From the NCBI GenBank assembly GCA_904501985.1, contig CAJGCT010000010.1:1-40790 (forward strand): 40,790 bases of DNA. Direction: 5' to 3'. Source of the DNA: an uncultured Clostridia bacterium (GTDB lineage: Bacteria; Bacillota; Clostridia; Oscillospirales; CAG-272). The notes under the pieces are model-generated. The model worked only from the letters and a program-made list of their open reading frames with translations, was not told the origin of the DNA and ran no database searches. Of the stretch, positions 14,391 to 23,405 are shown in pieces (the first letter of the stretch is position 1; every line of letters starts with the position of its first letter). The position numbers were made by a program, and so were the translations under genes.

Positions 14391-14428
14391 GAGGTACTGA
14401 CGTTTGCATCAGTACCTCTCGTTATTTT
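14391..14428 (+). terminator. Terminator after the DUF89 gene
   Basis: A 10-bp stem (GAGGTACTGA at 14391-14400 with TCAGTACCTC at 14409-14418) is followed by TCGTTATTTT. It lies between the convergent DUF89 and NERD genes. Confidence 0.7.
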
Positions 14429-14434
14429 ACGGTA

Positions 14435-15118
14435 TCATTTGTACCTGCGCATTGCAGTGCGGTGACGTCTTGCTACAGAGCGTTCCTTTGCGGCGCGGTG
14501 TTTTATTATATCTCTTACTTTGCGTGTCTGACTTGTGGAGAGGGCGTTCTTCTTGCCGCTTTTCTTTACAAAATCCACAAGCTCGTCCGATTTTATTACG
14601 TATTTACTGCTGTGTGAGAAGGTGACTCTTCTCGACGTAAATACCACAACGCTGTATATCGGCACATTGTAGTGTCCTTCTTTGCGAAGAATCTCGCCGA
14701 CTATTTTTGAGTGAGTTTTGTTCTGCCAGAGGGGATTGTAAAATGAAATTTTCTTATCGTTATAGGTCTGCCACCAGAATTTTTCATCTGCGGGACAGCG
14801 AATATTGCCGTTGTGGCTCTTGACCTCTATTACGCATACGCCGGAGCGTGTGACCACAAGGTGGTCAATTTCTGCGTGCTTATTGTTTTGACTGTTCAGG
14901 TACGGAAGATATATCCCCGAAAATACCGCGTCGTCACCGAAGGCTTTTTTCAGCATCGCATCAATGCGAGCTTCGCTTTCCTTGCCGTAGCTTTCTATTT
15001 TTCGCCTTTTCGCGGCAGTTTGAAATTTGATAAGCAGAACGAATACTGCGGCGGCAATGACAATAACGCCAAGAAGTGCTGCCGCGATGATTATAAGTGT
15101 TTCTATTGATTCATTCAT
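14435..15118 (-). CDS. Membrane-anchored NERD-domain protein
   Basis: This gene encodes 227 residues. One N-terminal membrane segment (about residues 8-31, LIIIAAALLGVIVIAAAVFV) is followed by a nuclease-related domain: HAEIDHLVVTRSGVCVIEVK contains the D...E-x-K core typical of this PD-(D/E)XK-like fold, then KFWWQTYNDKKISFYNPLWQ. The C-terminal tail is strongly basic (RSVARRHRTAMRRYK), consistent with nucleic-acid contact. Function of lone NERD proteins is unknown. It follows the acyl carrier protein gene by about 60 bases on the same strand, without a clear terminator between. Confidence 0.85.
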   Translation of the reverse strand: MNESIETLIIIAAALLGVIVIAAAVFVLLIKFQTAAKRRKIESYGKESEARIDAMLKKAFGDDAVFSGIYLPYLNSQNNKHAEIDHLVVTRSGVCVIEVKSHNGNIRCPADEKFWWQTYNDKKISFYNPLWQNKTHSKIVGEILRKEGHYNVPIYSVVVFTSRRVTFSHSSKYVIKSDELVDFVKKSGKKNALSTSQTRKVRDIIKHRAAKERSVARRHRTAMRRYK

Positions 15119-15177
15119 GTCTATTATTATGTGTGTTGTTTTTTTGTGCAGGCGGGAGTTTCCCCCCGCCGCTTTTC

Positions 15178-15402
15178 TTATTCAAGACTCTGTAAGTAAT
15201 CTACAACGTCGCCAACGGATATGAACTTTGAGAGCTGATCGTCGTCGATGGTGATGCCCATCTTGTCTTCGCAAAGAAGAATAAGATCGGCAAGCTCAAG
15301 TGAGTTTATTCCGAGATCCTTTGTAAGCTCGGCATCCATTGTAATGAGGTCCTCGTCAACGTTTAATTCCTCAACGAGAATTGATTTGAACTGTTCGTAC
15401 AT
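15178..15402 (-). CDS. Acyl carrier protein
   Basis: This 74-residue protein has the standard four-helix acyl carrier fold. Ser34 in LTKDLGINSLELADL is the 4'-phosphopantetheine attachment site, in place of the DSL motif of fatty-acid AcpP, so this is probably a specialised carrier and not the housekeeping one. GGAGG precedes the ATG. It lies 29 bases downstream of an AMP-dependent synthetase gene, which probably loads or supplies its acyl group. No ketosynthase or peptide-synthetase gene is nearby. Confidence 0.92.
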   Translation of the reverse strand: MYEQFKSILVEELNVDEDLITMDAELTKDLGINSLELADLILLCEDKMGITIDDDQLSKFISVGDVVDYLQSLE

Positions 15403-15431
15403 CTTATGTTCCTCCAGGTAAAAATATGTTA

Positions 15432-17144
15432 TTACTTATACAAAAATCTTTTTATTTTCTTTGATGAGGTCTTTTCGAATTCCTCGCGTCTTACCTCAAC
15501 TACCGACATATGCTTGAATGAGGGAAGTGTCTTGTTTATATCCATAACCGTGTCATGGATAATCTTTTCTGTCTCCTCGTCACTCTTGCCCTCAAGCTTA
15601 TCAAAATCGGGATAGATAAGTGCCGTGATGGCAATTTCGCCTTTGTCGTCAGCACGTCCGATAACTACCGATTCCTTTATAAGCTCCGAGTGGGAGAGAT
15701 GCTCTTCAAGCTCCTCGGGGAATACATTCTTGCCGTTTGAAAGAATGATAACATTCTTTTTTCTTCCGGTGATGAATATATATCCGTCATTGTCAATATA
15801 GCCGATGTCGCCTGTTCTGAACCAGCCGTCCTCAGTGAACACAGCCTTGGTGGCTTCCTCATTCTTGTAATAGCCCATCATTACATTGTCGCCCTTGACG
15901 AGAATTTCGCCTGTTTCATCATCCTCGGAAGCTTTGTCTATCTTCACCGATACACCGTATACGGGAAGACCCACAGAGCCGAAGCGGGGCTTTCTGTCCG
16001 GCGGATTGCAGGCAACAAGGGGAGCACACTCGGTAATTCCGTATCCCTCGTAAATGGTGATGCCGAAAGCATAGAAATCACGGAGAATCTCCGGACTTAC
16101 GGGTGCACCGCCGCATATGATGGATTTCACATCGCCGCCGAGAGCACCGGTTATCTGCGAGAACAGCTTCGGGCGGATGTCAACGCCAACCTTCAGCGCG
16201 GCAAGAGCAAGCTTTTTGCCGGCTTCCACCTTTTTCTCCATGCCCTTTTTGCGTATCTCGTCGCGGATGCGCTTGTGGATGGTTTCAACGAACAGGGGAA
16301 CGAGCACCAGGGCATTGGGCTTGTAATTTGCAAAATTGCGCATTGCGTATTTAAGACTGTCGTTTATATACTGAGAAGCGCATATATTCAGAGCCGCCAG
16401 ATGTGAGCAGGTCATCTCGTAGGTGTGATGCTGAGGAAGCACGGACACAAGACGTGTTGAGCTGTCGTAGGGGGTCGTTTTGCAGGCTGCATAGGATGCG
16501 GCGCAAAGATTACGCTCGCAGAGCATAACGCCCTTTGACGTGCCTGTAGTGCCGGACGTAAAGAGTATTGCACACATCTTTTCAAGATCGGGAGTTCGTG
16601 TGTAGTATGAATCGTCGCCGTTTTCCATCGCCTGCTTACCGAGGGCGAGAACGTCCTCAAAAGGCATTATGTGCGGGGCGTGAGGCAGCGTTTCATCTAC
16701 AGAATCCTCACCGCCCATTGGGATGAAATATTCTACCATGGGAAGCTTATCCGCCATAGCGGTAAGCACGCCGTTGAAGGTGGGGGAATAAACAATAGCG
16801 GAGCATTCTGCACGGTTCAGAAAGTTGACTATCTGATCATGCGCAGTTTCGCGGTCAAGCGGTACGATAACGCTTCCTGTGGCAACGGTCGCAATATATG
16901 TGACGGTTATTTTTGCCGAGGTTTCACCGATAACCGCTATATGCTTGCCGCTAAGTCCGAGGACATTTACGGCAGTTCCGAACTGCTCACATTCCGCCTT
17001 AAGGCGATTGTATGAGAAGTGTACCTCATCTTTTCCTTCTTTGTAGACGTAAAGATCCTTTTCGCCTGCCGCCACGGCACAGTTTACGACCATTTCACGA
17101 AGTGAAGGGATTTGACGAAGTTCTTCTTTCTTTGAATTTTTCAT
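15432..17144 (-). CDS. AMP-dependent acyl-CoA/acyl-ACP synthetase
   Basis: This 570-residue adenylate-forming enzyme has the P-loop AILFTSGTTGTSKGVML, the YEGYGITECAPLVACNPPDR motif, the hinge region GWFRTGDIGYIDNDGYIFIT and GRKKNVIILSNGKNVFPEEL with the basic motif used for thioester formation. A C-terminal lysine-rich region (SSKKIKRFLYK) supplies the final domain. It activates a carboxylic acid, probably a fatty acid, with ATP and transfers it to CoA or to the adjacent carrier protein. AAAGAGGT precedes the ATG and a perfect promoter lies upstream. Confidence 0.9.
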   Translation of the reverse strand: MKNSKKEELRQIPSLREMVVNCAVAAGEKDLYVYKEGKDEVHFSYNRLKAECEQFGTAVNVLGLSGKHIAVIGETSAKITVTYIATVATGSVIVPLDRETAHDQIVNFLNRAECSAIVYSPTFNGVLTAMADKLPMVEYFIPMGGEDSVDETLPHAPHIMPFEDVLALGKQAMENGDDSYYTRTPDLEKMCAILFTSGTTGTSKGVMLCERNLCAASYAACKTTPYDSSTRLVSVLPQHHTYEMTCSHLAALNICASQYINDSLKYAMRNFANYKPNALVLVPLFVETIHKRIRDEIRKKGMEKKVEAGKKLALAALKVGVDIRPKLFSQITGALGGDVKSIICGGAPVSPEILRDFYAFGITIYEGYGITECAPLVACNPPDRKPRFGSVGLPVYGVSVKIDKASEDDETGEILVKGDNVMMGYYKNEEATKAVFTEDGWFRTGDIGYIDNDGYIFITGRKKNVIILSNGKNVFPEELEEHLSHSELIKESVVIGRADDKGEIAITALIYPDFDKLEGKSDEETEKIIHDTVMDINKTLPSFKHMSVVEVRREEFEKTSSKKIKRFLYK

Positions 17145-17218
17145 AGGCTTATGACCTCTTTTTGGTAAATTTAATCAATACTTTGCGTTTCAGCACACAG
17201 TGGTCTGAGCGCAGTTAT

Positions 17219-17247
17219 ATTATACAACAACATATCGGGTTTGTCAA
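17219..17247 (-). promoter_or_regulatory. Consensus promoter of the AMP-ligase/ACP operon
   Basis: TTGACA (17242-17247) and TATAAT (17219-17224) on the minus strand are separated by 17 bases. It starts a leader of about 65 bases. Confidence 0.82.
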
Positions 17248-17287
17248 TAGGGAGATGTGAAAGTATAAGGTAGCTCACAGTTTAAAA

Positions 17288-19084
17288 TCAGATCGCCCGT
17301 GTGAGATATGCAAGCTTTTCTTTATCGCCATTGCAGAGATAGGGTGAGAGTGTATCGTATACACGCTTGTGATATTCGTTAAGCATTCTGATATCGGAAT
17401 TGTCCATAACCGCCACGTCGATTCCGTCAAGGTCGATAGGGCAGTGGGTGATATTTTCAAAGCGCATAAACTGTCCGAATTCATTGTGCATGGCTTTTAT
17501 TGTTATAAGCTCGTTTTCAATCCGTATGCCGTGACTGCCTTCAACATAAATTCCCGGCTCGTCTGAGGTTATCATGTTTTCCTCAATCTTTGCCGCACTG
17601 CGTCCCCAGTGGATACTGTTGGGACCCTCGTGCACCGAGAGAAGATGTCCGATTCCGTGACCCGTACCGTGGCGGAAGTCGATTCCGCGCTCCCACATCA
17701 GTTGTCTTGCAATAATGTCAATAGCAACGCCGGTTGCGCCCTCAAGGAATGTAAGATTTGCAAGTCTCAGTGAGCCGCAGGCGGTCAGCGTGTAGTGAAG
17801 CTTTACCTCGTTCGGAATATCGCCGAGAACGAAGGTGCGCGTGGCATCTGTAGAGCCTTCCAGATAATGTCCGCCGGTGTCGATAAGAAGCATGGGAACA
17901 GGGGCGTTTTTATCGATTTTCGAGTAGCTTTCGGCGGTTGCGGAGTAGTGCGCCATAGCGGCATTCGGACCGAATGCGCAGATAGCACCGAAGGATTCGT
18001 CAAGGTAAGTTACCCCAACACGCTGGGCAGATTCACGGCGGTAAGAGATAAGCCGCTGTTCCACGGAAAGCTCGTCGTGCTCGCTGTCGCCGTATTTAAG
18101 CTCTATCATCATCTTGGTAAGGGCAAGACCCTCCGCAATGTGAGCACGTCTCGTGTTTTCAAGCTCCGTTTGATTCTTTCTTGCTTTCAGTATCACTGTA
18201 GGATTCGCGGCATCAACCACATTTGCATTGCCGAGGGCACTTACAATCGCCTCGGAAATAGCGGATTTATCCACCATGACAGATGCTCCGGAAAGCTTTT
18301 CAAGCTCGGCGTAAAATTCACTGTAATCATACACCGAAACGCCCTCAGCTTCAAGTGACGGACGTACTTCCGACACGGCGTCGAGGTTTACGAAAAGCTT
18401 ATCCTCCGTATCTGTGATTATGGAATACGAGAGGAACACAGGAGTGTTTGTCACATCATCGCCGCGCAGATTATAAAGCCACGCAATATCGCACAGGCTT
18501 GACATAACAAGGGCGGAGCACTTTTTCTCGCAAAGCGCGGCACGAACAAGAGAAAGCTTGTCGGTGTGGGATTTCCCACTGTATTTTATGTCATACGCCC
18601 ATATCTTAGAAGCAGGAAGCGCAGGGCGGTCCTGCCAGATGAGAGCAGGGTAATCGGTGTCGGTGAGAAGAGTGGTTCCCTCAGGGAGCTTTGCACGAAG
18701 TCCGTCCGCGAATTTGGCGCTGACGCACTTTCCGTCAAATGCGAGCGTTTTGAGCCCTCTTTTGCTGTCCGAGAGAAGCGAGATAACATATTCCGTAGGT
18801 GTCGGGACTCCCTCTGTGCCGAAACGCATAAGGTCTATTGTACTGTCCTTAAGCTGACGCTCTGCCTGAATATAGTATCTGCCGTCTGTGAAAAGCTTGG
18901 CATCCTCGGCGGTTATTACTAAAGTTCCGGCGGAACCTGTAAAGCCGGAGATGTATGCTCGCGCCTTGAAGTAGTCGCCCACATATTCGGACTGATGGTA
19001 GTCGTCCGAGGGAACGAGCAGGATATCCGCGCCTCTTTTCGCCATTTCGGCGCGCAGGGCGGAGAGTTTTTCTTTTGCTGTCAT
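17288..19084 (-). CDS. Xaa-Pro aminopeptidase (M24B family)
   Basis: This 598-residue cytoplasmic metallopeptidase removes the N-terminal residue preceding proline. It has two creatinase-like N-terminal domains (starting LSALRAEMAKRGADILLVPS) and a C-terminal pita-bread domain. The five metal ligands are visible: two Asp in LLIDTGGHYLEGSTDATRTF, His in GTGHGIGHLLSVHEGPNSIH, and Glu in SDEPGIYVEGSHGIRIENEL (two). The length is that of the long three-domain form. AAAGGAG precedes the ATG. It follows a membrane protein gene by 18 bases; no terminator is visible before the next promoter. Confidence 0.93.
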   Translation of the reverse strand: MTAKEKLSALRAEMAKRGADILLVPSDDYHQSEYVGDYFKARAYISGFTGSAGTLVITAEDAKLFTDGRYYIQAERQLKDSTIDLMRFGTEGVPTPTEYVISLLSDSKRGLKTLAFDGKCVSAKFADGLRAKLPEGTTLLTDTDYPALIWQDRPALPASKIWAYDIKYSGKSHTDKLSLVRAALCEKKCSALVMSSLCDIAWLYNLRGDDVTNTPVFLSYSIITDTEDKLFVNLDAVSEVRPSLEAEGVSVYDYSEFYAELEKLSGASVMVDKSAISEAIVSALGNANVVDAANPTVILKARKNQTELENTRRAHIAEGLALTKMMIELKYGDSEHDELSVEQRLISYRRESAQRVGVTYLDESFGAICAFGPNAAMAHYSATAESYSKIDKNAPVPMLLIDTGGHYLEGSTDATRTFVLGDIPNEVKLHYTLTACGSLRLANLTFLEGATGVAIDIIARQLMWERGIDFRHGTGHGIGHLLSVHEGPNSIHWGRSAAKIEENMITSDEPGIYVEGSHGIRIENELITIKAMHNEFGQFMRFENITHCPIDLDGIDVAVMDNSDIRMLNEYHKRVYDTLSPYLCNGDKEKLAYLTRAI

Positions 19085-19102
19085 GTTTTTCTCCTTTGAG
19101 GG

Positions 19103-19897
19103 TTAGTCGGAATTTTTATCCGCAAGTCTTGAAACATAGTACGGCGCATCTGCAAATGTAAGCTTTGTTTTGCCGGCTTCACTGTACTCTTTAGCGAGAC
19201 TTCCGTATCTGTAGTCGTATACTACATAGCTGTAGGACATAAGTGAGTTGTTTGAAACATCGTCGCCGTAGTAAATGTCAAGATAGAATGTGGTGGTCTC
19301 AGGCTTCGGTATATCGGCATCATCGTCACCTGAAAGTGTTTCGATGTATTTCTGTTCTTCATCGGTAAGGTATATGCCGTCAAGCGAGACACCTGTGAAT
19401 ATTATGCGGCGAAATTCGTAAAGCGGATTTGAGGCGGCGGCAAACACGTAATCCGTGTAGGTGTTGCCATGGTTGTCTGTGAGCACATACACAAATACTT
19501 CACCCTCCGGACGCGTTGTTAGTCTGTAGCGGTGCATAAGCTCGTTTATTGTACTGCGGCTGTTGTAGCGCACGGTAAGCTGAAGCTCTCCCGTGGCTTT
19601 TGACAGCGTAACGTCTGACACATGGAACGCGCCGTCGGAATCGTAGCTGTCGTGGGGCGTGTGAAGCAGTACATCAAGAGTGCCGTCATTAAATGCTTCC
19701 ACAGAAGCGTCGGTCCATGTAAATCCCGTGTATTCTTTTGGCAGCTTCATAAGTGCCGAGCGTCCGAATATAAGTACAAACGTTCCCACAATGATAACGC
19801 CTGCTATAAGCTTAAATATAAACCCTATTATTTTTTTTGGAGTGAAGCGCTTTTGGCTTTCTTCATATTCGTAGTAATCCATGTCTTCCATTGCCAT
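19103..19897 (-). CDS. Membrane-anchored protein of unknown function
   Basis: This gene encodes 264 residues. A short acidic cytoplasmic start (MEDMDYYEYEE) is followed by one membrane segment (about residues 23-46, IIGFIFKLIAGVIIVGTFVL) and a large extracellular part rich in Tyr, Asp and Thr with likely beta structure (e.g. TGELQLTVRYNSRSTINELM). No catalytic motif or known family is recognised. The ATG at 19897 follows AAAGGCGG; a second ATG two codons later is possible. It has its own promoter and is cotranscribed with the aminopeptidase. Confidence 0.7.
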   Translation of the reverse strand: MAMEDMDYYEYEESQKRFTPKKIIGFIFKLIAGVIIVGTFVLIFGRSALMKLPKEYTGFTWTDASVEAFNDGTLDVLLHTPHDSYDSDGAFHVSDVTLSKATGELQLTVRYNSRSTINELMHRYRLTTRPEGEVFVYVLTDNHGNTYTDYVFAAASNPLYEFRRIIFTGVSLDGIYLTDEEQKYIETLSGDDDADIPKPETTTFYLDIYYGDDVSNNSLMSYSYVVYDYRYGSLAKEYSEAGKTKLTFADAPYYVSRLADKNSD

Positions 19898-19977
19898 TCC
19901 GGATACCGCCTTTCACAAAACGCACTGTTTTTAACCAAAATATGGCAAAAACAGACATTTTTCATCATACATTTTCA

Positions 19978-20006
19978 ATTATAACACATTTTAAATAAAA
20001 TTTCAA
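19978..20006 (-). promoter_or_regulatory. Promoter of the membrane protein/aminopeptidase operon
   Basis: TTGAAA (20001-20006) and TATAAT (19978-19983) on the minus strand are separated by 17 bases. Confidence 0.65.
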
Positions 20007-20026
20007 GAGAAATTAACGCTTCGGTC

Positions 20027-20056
20027 TTGAAATATTATGTGTACTTGTGGTAAAAT
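20027..20056 (+). promoter_or_regulatory. Promoter of the aminotransferase gene
   Basis: TTGAAA (20027-20032) and TAAAAT (20051-20056) are separated by 18 bases. It is divergent from the minus-strand promoter 20 bases away. Confidence 0.45.
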
Positions 20057-20134
20057 AATAGTTAACAGTTGTTTTGTGTAAAAATTACGCCATAAATCAA
20101 CATTTTATCTTAGATATATCGAAGGGGTAACATT

Positions 20135-21325
20135 ATGAATTACAGAATTTCAAAAAAAATGCAGGATCTTAGGCCGTCGGCTATTCGTGAGATATTCAAG
20201 GCGCTTTCCGACCCTACCATAATTTCATTTGCGGCAGGAAATCCGGCACCGGAGTCATTCCCGGTGGAGGAGCTTGCTCGTCTCTCCGCTGACATATACG
20301 CAAAAGAGTCGGTGACAGCACTTCAGTACGGAATCACCGAGGGTTATCCCGCACTGCGCCGTGACGTTGAAGCGCGCCTGTCGGACAGATTCAATATTTC
20401 AATGGAGGGACAGACTACCGTTATCACTTCCGGCGGTCAGCAGGGAATTGAGCTTCTTTGCAAGACCATGTGCGACGAGGGCGATACTGTTATCTGCGAG
20501 AATCCCAGCTTTATCGGTGCGCTGAACGCTTTCCGTTCCCTTGGATGCAACACCGTTGGTGTTCCCCTTGCGGAGGATGGCGGAATCGACCTCGAAAAGC
20601 TTGAGGACACCATGAAAGCTTGTCCGCGTGCTAAGATTCTTTATCTTATTCCCACATTCCAGAATCCTGCCGGAACCTGTATGCCTCTTGAAAAGCGCCG
20701 TGCGGTGCTTGAGCTTGCAAAGAAGTACAACATCGTTATTTTAGAGGACAACCCCTACGGTGAGCTTCGTTTTGCAGGTGAGGAGATTCCCACCATCAAA
20801 TCCCTTGATAAGGATAATATAGTTGTTTATTCCGGCTCATACAGTAAGGTTTTGTCCGCCGGTATGAGAATCGGCTTTATATGCGGTCCTGAGGAGCTTA
20901 TTACAAAGCTTGTTGTGGCAAAGCAGGTTGAGGATGTGCATACCAATCAGTTCTTCCAGATGCTCTGTCACCGTTACATAACCGAGTGCGACATCGACGC
21001 TCACATTGCAGGCATACGCAAGCTTTACAAGCACAAATGCGGACTTATGCTCTCCGAGCTTGACCGCGTAATGCCCGACTGCGTAAAATACACCCGTCCC
21101 GAGGGCGGTCTGTTTATCTGGTGCACGCTTCCCGACAGTATTGATCAGGGTGAGTTTATTAAGAAGGCAATGGAAAAGAAGGTTGCCGTTGTACCGGGAC
21201 AGGCATTCAACTGTGACACCTCAGCCCCCTCTCAGTGCTTCAGACTCAATTACTCCACTCCGTCGGATGAGCAGATTATCACCGGTGTAGGATATCTTGC
21301 CGATGCCGTAAAGGCAATGCTCTAA
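20135..21325 (+). CDS. PLP-dependent aminotransferase, class I/II
   Basis: This 396-residue protein belongs to fold-type I aminotransferases of the LysN/2-aminoadipate-kynurenine type. Visible are ALQYGITEGYPALRRDVEAR, the cofactor contacts TSGGQQGIELLCKTM and IPTFQNPAGTCMPLEKR, the aspartate region LEDNPYGELRF and the PLP lysine in VYSGSYSKVLSAGMRIGF. The substrate may be an aromatic, branched or aminoadipate-type amino acid and cannot be set from sequence. No GntR-type N-terminal domain is attached. GAAGGGG precedes the ATG. The TagO-like gene follows 33 bases later. Confidence 0.9.
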   Translation: MNYRISKKMQDLRPSAIREIFKALSDPTIISFAAGNPAPESFPVEELARLSADIYAKESVTALQYGITEGYPALRRDVEARLSDRFNISMEGQTTVITSGGQQGIELLCKTMCDEGDTVICENPSFIGALNAFRSLGCNTVGVPLAEDGGIDLEKLEDTMKACPRAKILYLIPTFQNPAGTCMPLEKRRAVLELAKKYNIVILEDNPYGELRFAGEEIPTIKSLDKDNIVVYSGSYSKVLSAGMRIGFICGPEELITKLVVAKQVEDVHTNQFFQMLCHRYITECDIDAHIAGIRKLYKHKCGLMLSELDRVMPDCVKYTRPEGGLFIWCTLPDSIDQGEFIKKAMEKKVAVVPGQAFNCDTSAPSQCFRLNYSTPSDEQIITGVGYLADAVKAML

Positions 21326-21358
21326 ATAATATTAAACACAAATTAAGGAGCAAACATC

Positions 21359-22519
21359 ATGCAATCAACAGATTTAATATATCTGCTCACTGTTACTGTG
21401 CTTGCCGCGCTGGTGGCGTTTACTTCAACTCCGGCGGTAAGTGTGCTTGCTTATAAAATAGGTGCTATTGACGTGCCCAAGGATAACCGCAGAATGCACA
21501 AGAAGCCAACGCCGAGAATCGGCGGTCTTGCCATATTTGCAGGCTTCGTTATTGCATCCCTTGTGTTCTGCAAGCTTACTCCGGAGCTTATCTCCATCTA
21601 CCTCGGCGGTCTTATCATCGTGGCGGTAGGCGTTATTGACGACGTTTTCCGTATAAACGCATGGGTCAAGCTTGCGGCACAGATTGTGGTGGCGCTGGTT
21701 GCCGTTTCCCAGGGCATTGTTTTGGAGTATGTAAACCTTTTCGGAAACTACGTTCATTTCGGAATGCTTTCCATTCCGATAACCGTTGTGTGGATAGTGG
21801 GACTTACAAACGCCATAAATCTTATCGACGGTCTTGACGGACTTGCCTGCGGAGTTTCTGCCATATGCTCCATATCGCTGCTGCTTGTTATGCTTCTTAA
21901 AGGCGAGGTAGCATCGGCTATGATTACTGCCGCAGTGGTTGGCGCGTGCCTCGGATTTTTGCCCTTTAACACCAATCCCGCAAAAATATTCATGGGTGAT
22001 ACAGGCGCACTTTTCCTCGGATATACTATGGCTGTAATCTCCGTTTCCGGAGTTTTCAAGCTCCATACCGTAATTTCCTTTATTATACCAATATCCATAT
22101 TCGCAATGCCTCTGTTTGACACAACATTTGCGTTCATTCGCCGTATAGCTAAAGGAAAGAGCCCCTTTTCGCCGGACCGCAGTCATCTTCATCACAGACT
22201 TATAGATCTGGGGTTCAGTCAAAAGCAGTCCGTGGCGATACTCTATGCTATCTGTGCCATACTCGGAACCTCTGCAATAATGTTTACCGAGGAGAATTTC
22301 GGCAGAGCACTTATAATAATAGCGGTGGGTATTGCAATATTCCTTACCAATTTCTATTTCCTGCGCCATGCGAAGTCCCGTTCCCATATGGCAATAGAGC
22401 TTGGTGATCCGGTGGACAGTGATAACTATAAGAAACGCGAGGATAAGCTTGCCGCAGAGGAGCTTTTGCAGTCCGCGGCTTTAAAAGAGACGGATTCGGA
22501 TGAAAAAAATGAGAAATAA
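21359..22519 (+). CDS. Polyprenyl-phosphate GlcNAc-1-P transferase (TagO/WecA type)
   Basis: This 386-residue membrane protein has about ten hydrophobic segments. Family motifs are DNRRMHKKPTPRIGGLAIFA, GVIDDVFRINAWVKL, NLIDGLDGLACGVSAI, the catalytic FMGDTGALFLGY and DRSHLHHRLIDLGFSQKQ. The HLHHRL histidine motif points to the WecA/TagO branch and not to MraY. It attaches a sugar-1-phosphate to undecaprenyl phosphate, the first step of teichoic-acid-like or capsular glycan synthesis. AAGGAG precedes the ATG. A charged C-terminal tail (residues ~350-386) overlaps the start of the next gene by 20 bases. Confidence 0.9.
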   Translation: MQSTDLIYLLTVTVLAALVAFTSTPAVSVLAYKIGAIDVPKDNRRMHKKPTPRIGGLAIFAGFVIASLVFCKLTPELISIYLGGLIIVAVGVIDDVFRINAWVKLAAQIVVALVAVSQGIVLEYVNLFGNYVHFGMLSIPITVVWIVGLTNAINLIDGLDGLACGVSAICSISLLLVMLLKGEVASAMITAAVVGACLGFLPFNTNPAKIFMGDTGALFLGYTMAVISVSGVFKLHTVISFIIPISIFAMPLFDTTFAFIRRIAKGKSPFSPDRSHLHHRLIDLGFSQKQSVAILYAICAILGTSAIMFTEENFGRALIIIAVGIAIFLTNFYFLRHAKSRSHMAIELGDPVDSDNYKKREDKLAAEELLQSAALKETDSDEKNEK

Positions 22520-23405
22520 CCTTGAAAAAGAGAGCCGCGGTGCGGTTCTCGGCACAGTGATAATCGTTGTTGCAATGGTTGTTGTTTTCGGCGCGGTTTT
22601 TGCATGGATGTACTCCATGGATCTCCTATTTTTGCCTGATTTCGCCGAAAAACTGCTTGGACTTTCCGATGATGACAGCGATCCTGAGTGGAATCTCGGC
22701 GCACTGTCCGAAATCGTGAGGGACGGCAAAGGTGATAACGGTGAAGTGCTGACGTTTGATATAACTTACGATAATCTGCGAGAAGCATTTCTCAGTGAAG
22801 AAGAATCGGACGGAATTTATATCTGTGCCGACATAAGCTACTATAACGGCGATGAACCGTCAAAAAAACGGGTGCGCTTCTATAAAAACGGTGACAGATT
22901 CCGCTCCGAAACATATGCGCTTGGTGACAGTGAACGCCTTGAAACATTAAAGGTGGCTGACAGCGAGAATGTTAAGGTTACAGACAATGCCACAGGTGAG
23001 TCGCGGATTTTGGCGCGTTCACATGACATCTGTGCGGAAAACGAAGCGGGTATACCTTCTGTTGAAAACCTGTTTTTTGCAGTAGAATCATTTCCGCCAA
23101 ATTCCGGTGAGGATAATCCGGGCGATGCAGTTATTCCACAAAACGGAATTGAAGACTACACAATAAAGCTTGTCCGCTATGAGGATTCAAACGTATATTA
23201 TGTGTCGTTTGTGTATACCGATCTCGGACTGCGTGAGGAATACTATGTGTCCCTTGATCACCGTATCATAATTTCATGTTATACCACTAAAAACGGGCTG
23301 CCCGTTTATTCATATGAAACGGTGCGTGTATCCACGCAGTCCGAGGTCTGGTCGGAGGATGCGATTTATACCATGACTGAGCCTTCAGAATCCGGTGAGG
23401 AATAG
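22500..23405 (+). CDS. Membrane-anchored protein linked to the TagO-type gene, unknown
   Basis: This gene encodes 301 residues. One N-terminal membrane segment (about residues 16-40, VLGTVIIVVAMVVVFGAVFA) is followed by an extracellular, acidic, beta-rich part with repeated Tyr/Asp (e.g. DGIYICADISYYNGDEPSKK). It may be lipoprotein-carrier-like in fold, but no family is recognised. The start overlaps the TagO-type gene by 20 bases; ATG at 22509 is an alternative. The last 21 bases overlap the 3' end of a convergent minus-strand gene, and no terminator is visible. Confidence 0.7.
   Translation: MKKMRNNLEKESRGAVLGTVIIVVAMVVVFGAVFAWMYSMDLLFLPDFAEKLLGLSDDDSDPEWNLGALSEIVRDGKGDNGEVLTFDITYDNLREAFLSEEESDGIYICADISYYNGDEPSKKRVRFYKNGDRFRSETYALGDSERLETLKVADSENVKVTDNATGESRILARSHDICAENEAGIPSVENLFFAVESFPPNSGEDNPGDAVIPQNGIEDYTIKLVRYEDSNVYYVSFVYTDLGLREEYYVSLDHRIIISCYTTKNGLPVYSYETVRVSTQSEVWSEDAIYTMTEPSESGEE

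Noticed and set aside
15151..15170. GC-rich hairpin GGCGGG...CCCGCC between the acyl carrier protein and NERD genes
   Set aside because: On the strand that is transcribed it is followed by an A-rich, not U-rich, sequence, so it does not fit an intrinsic terminator. An RNA stability role cannot be excluded.
21425..22387. A 320-codon open frame on the minus strand opposite the TagO-type gene
   Set aside because: It is antisense to a gene with all family motifs, is rich in Tyr, His, Cys and Lys without any domain, and has no ribosome binding site. It is a codon-bias shadow.
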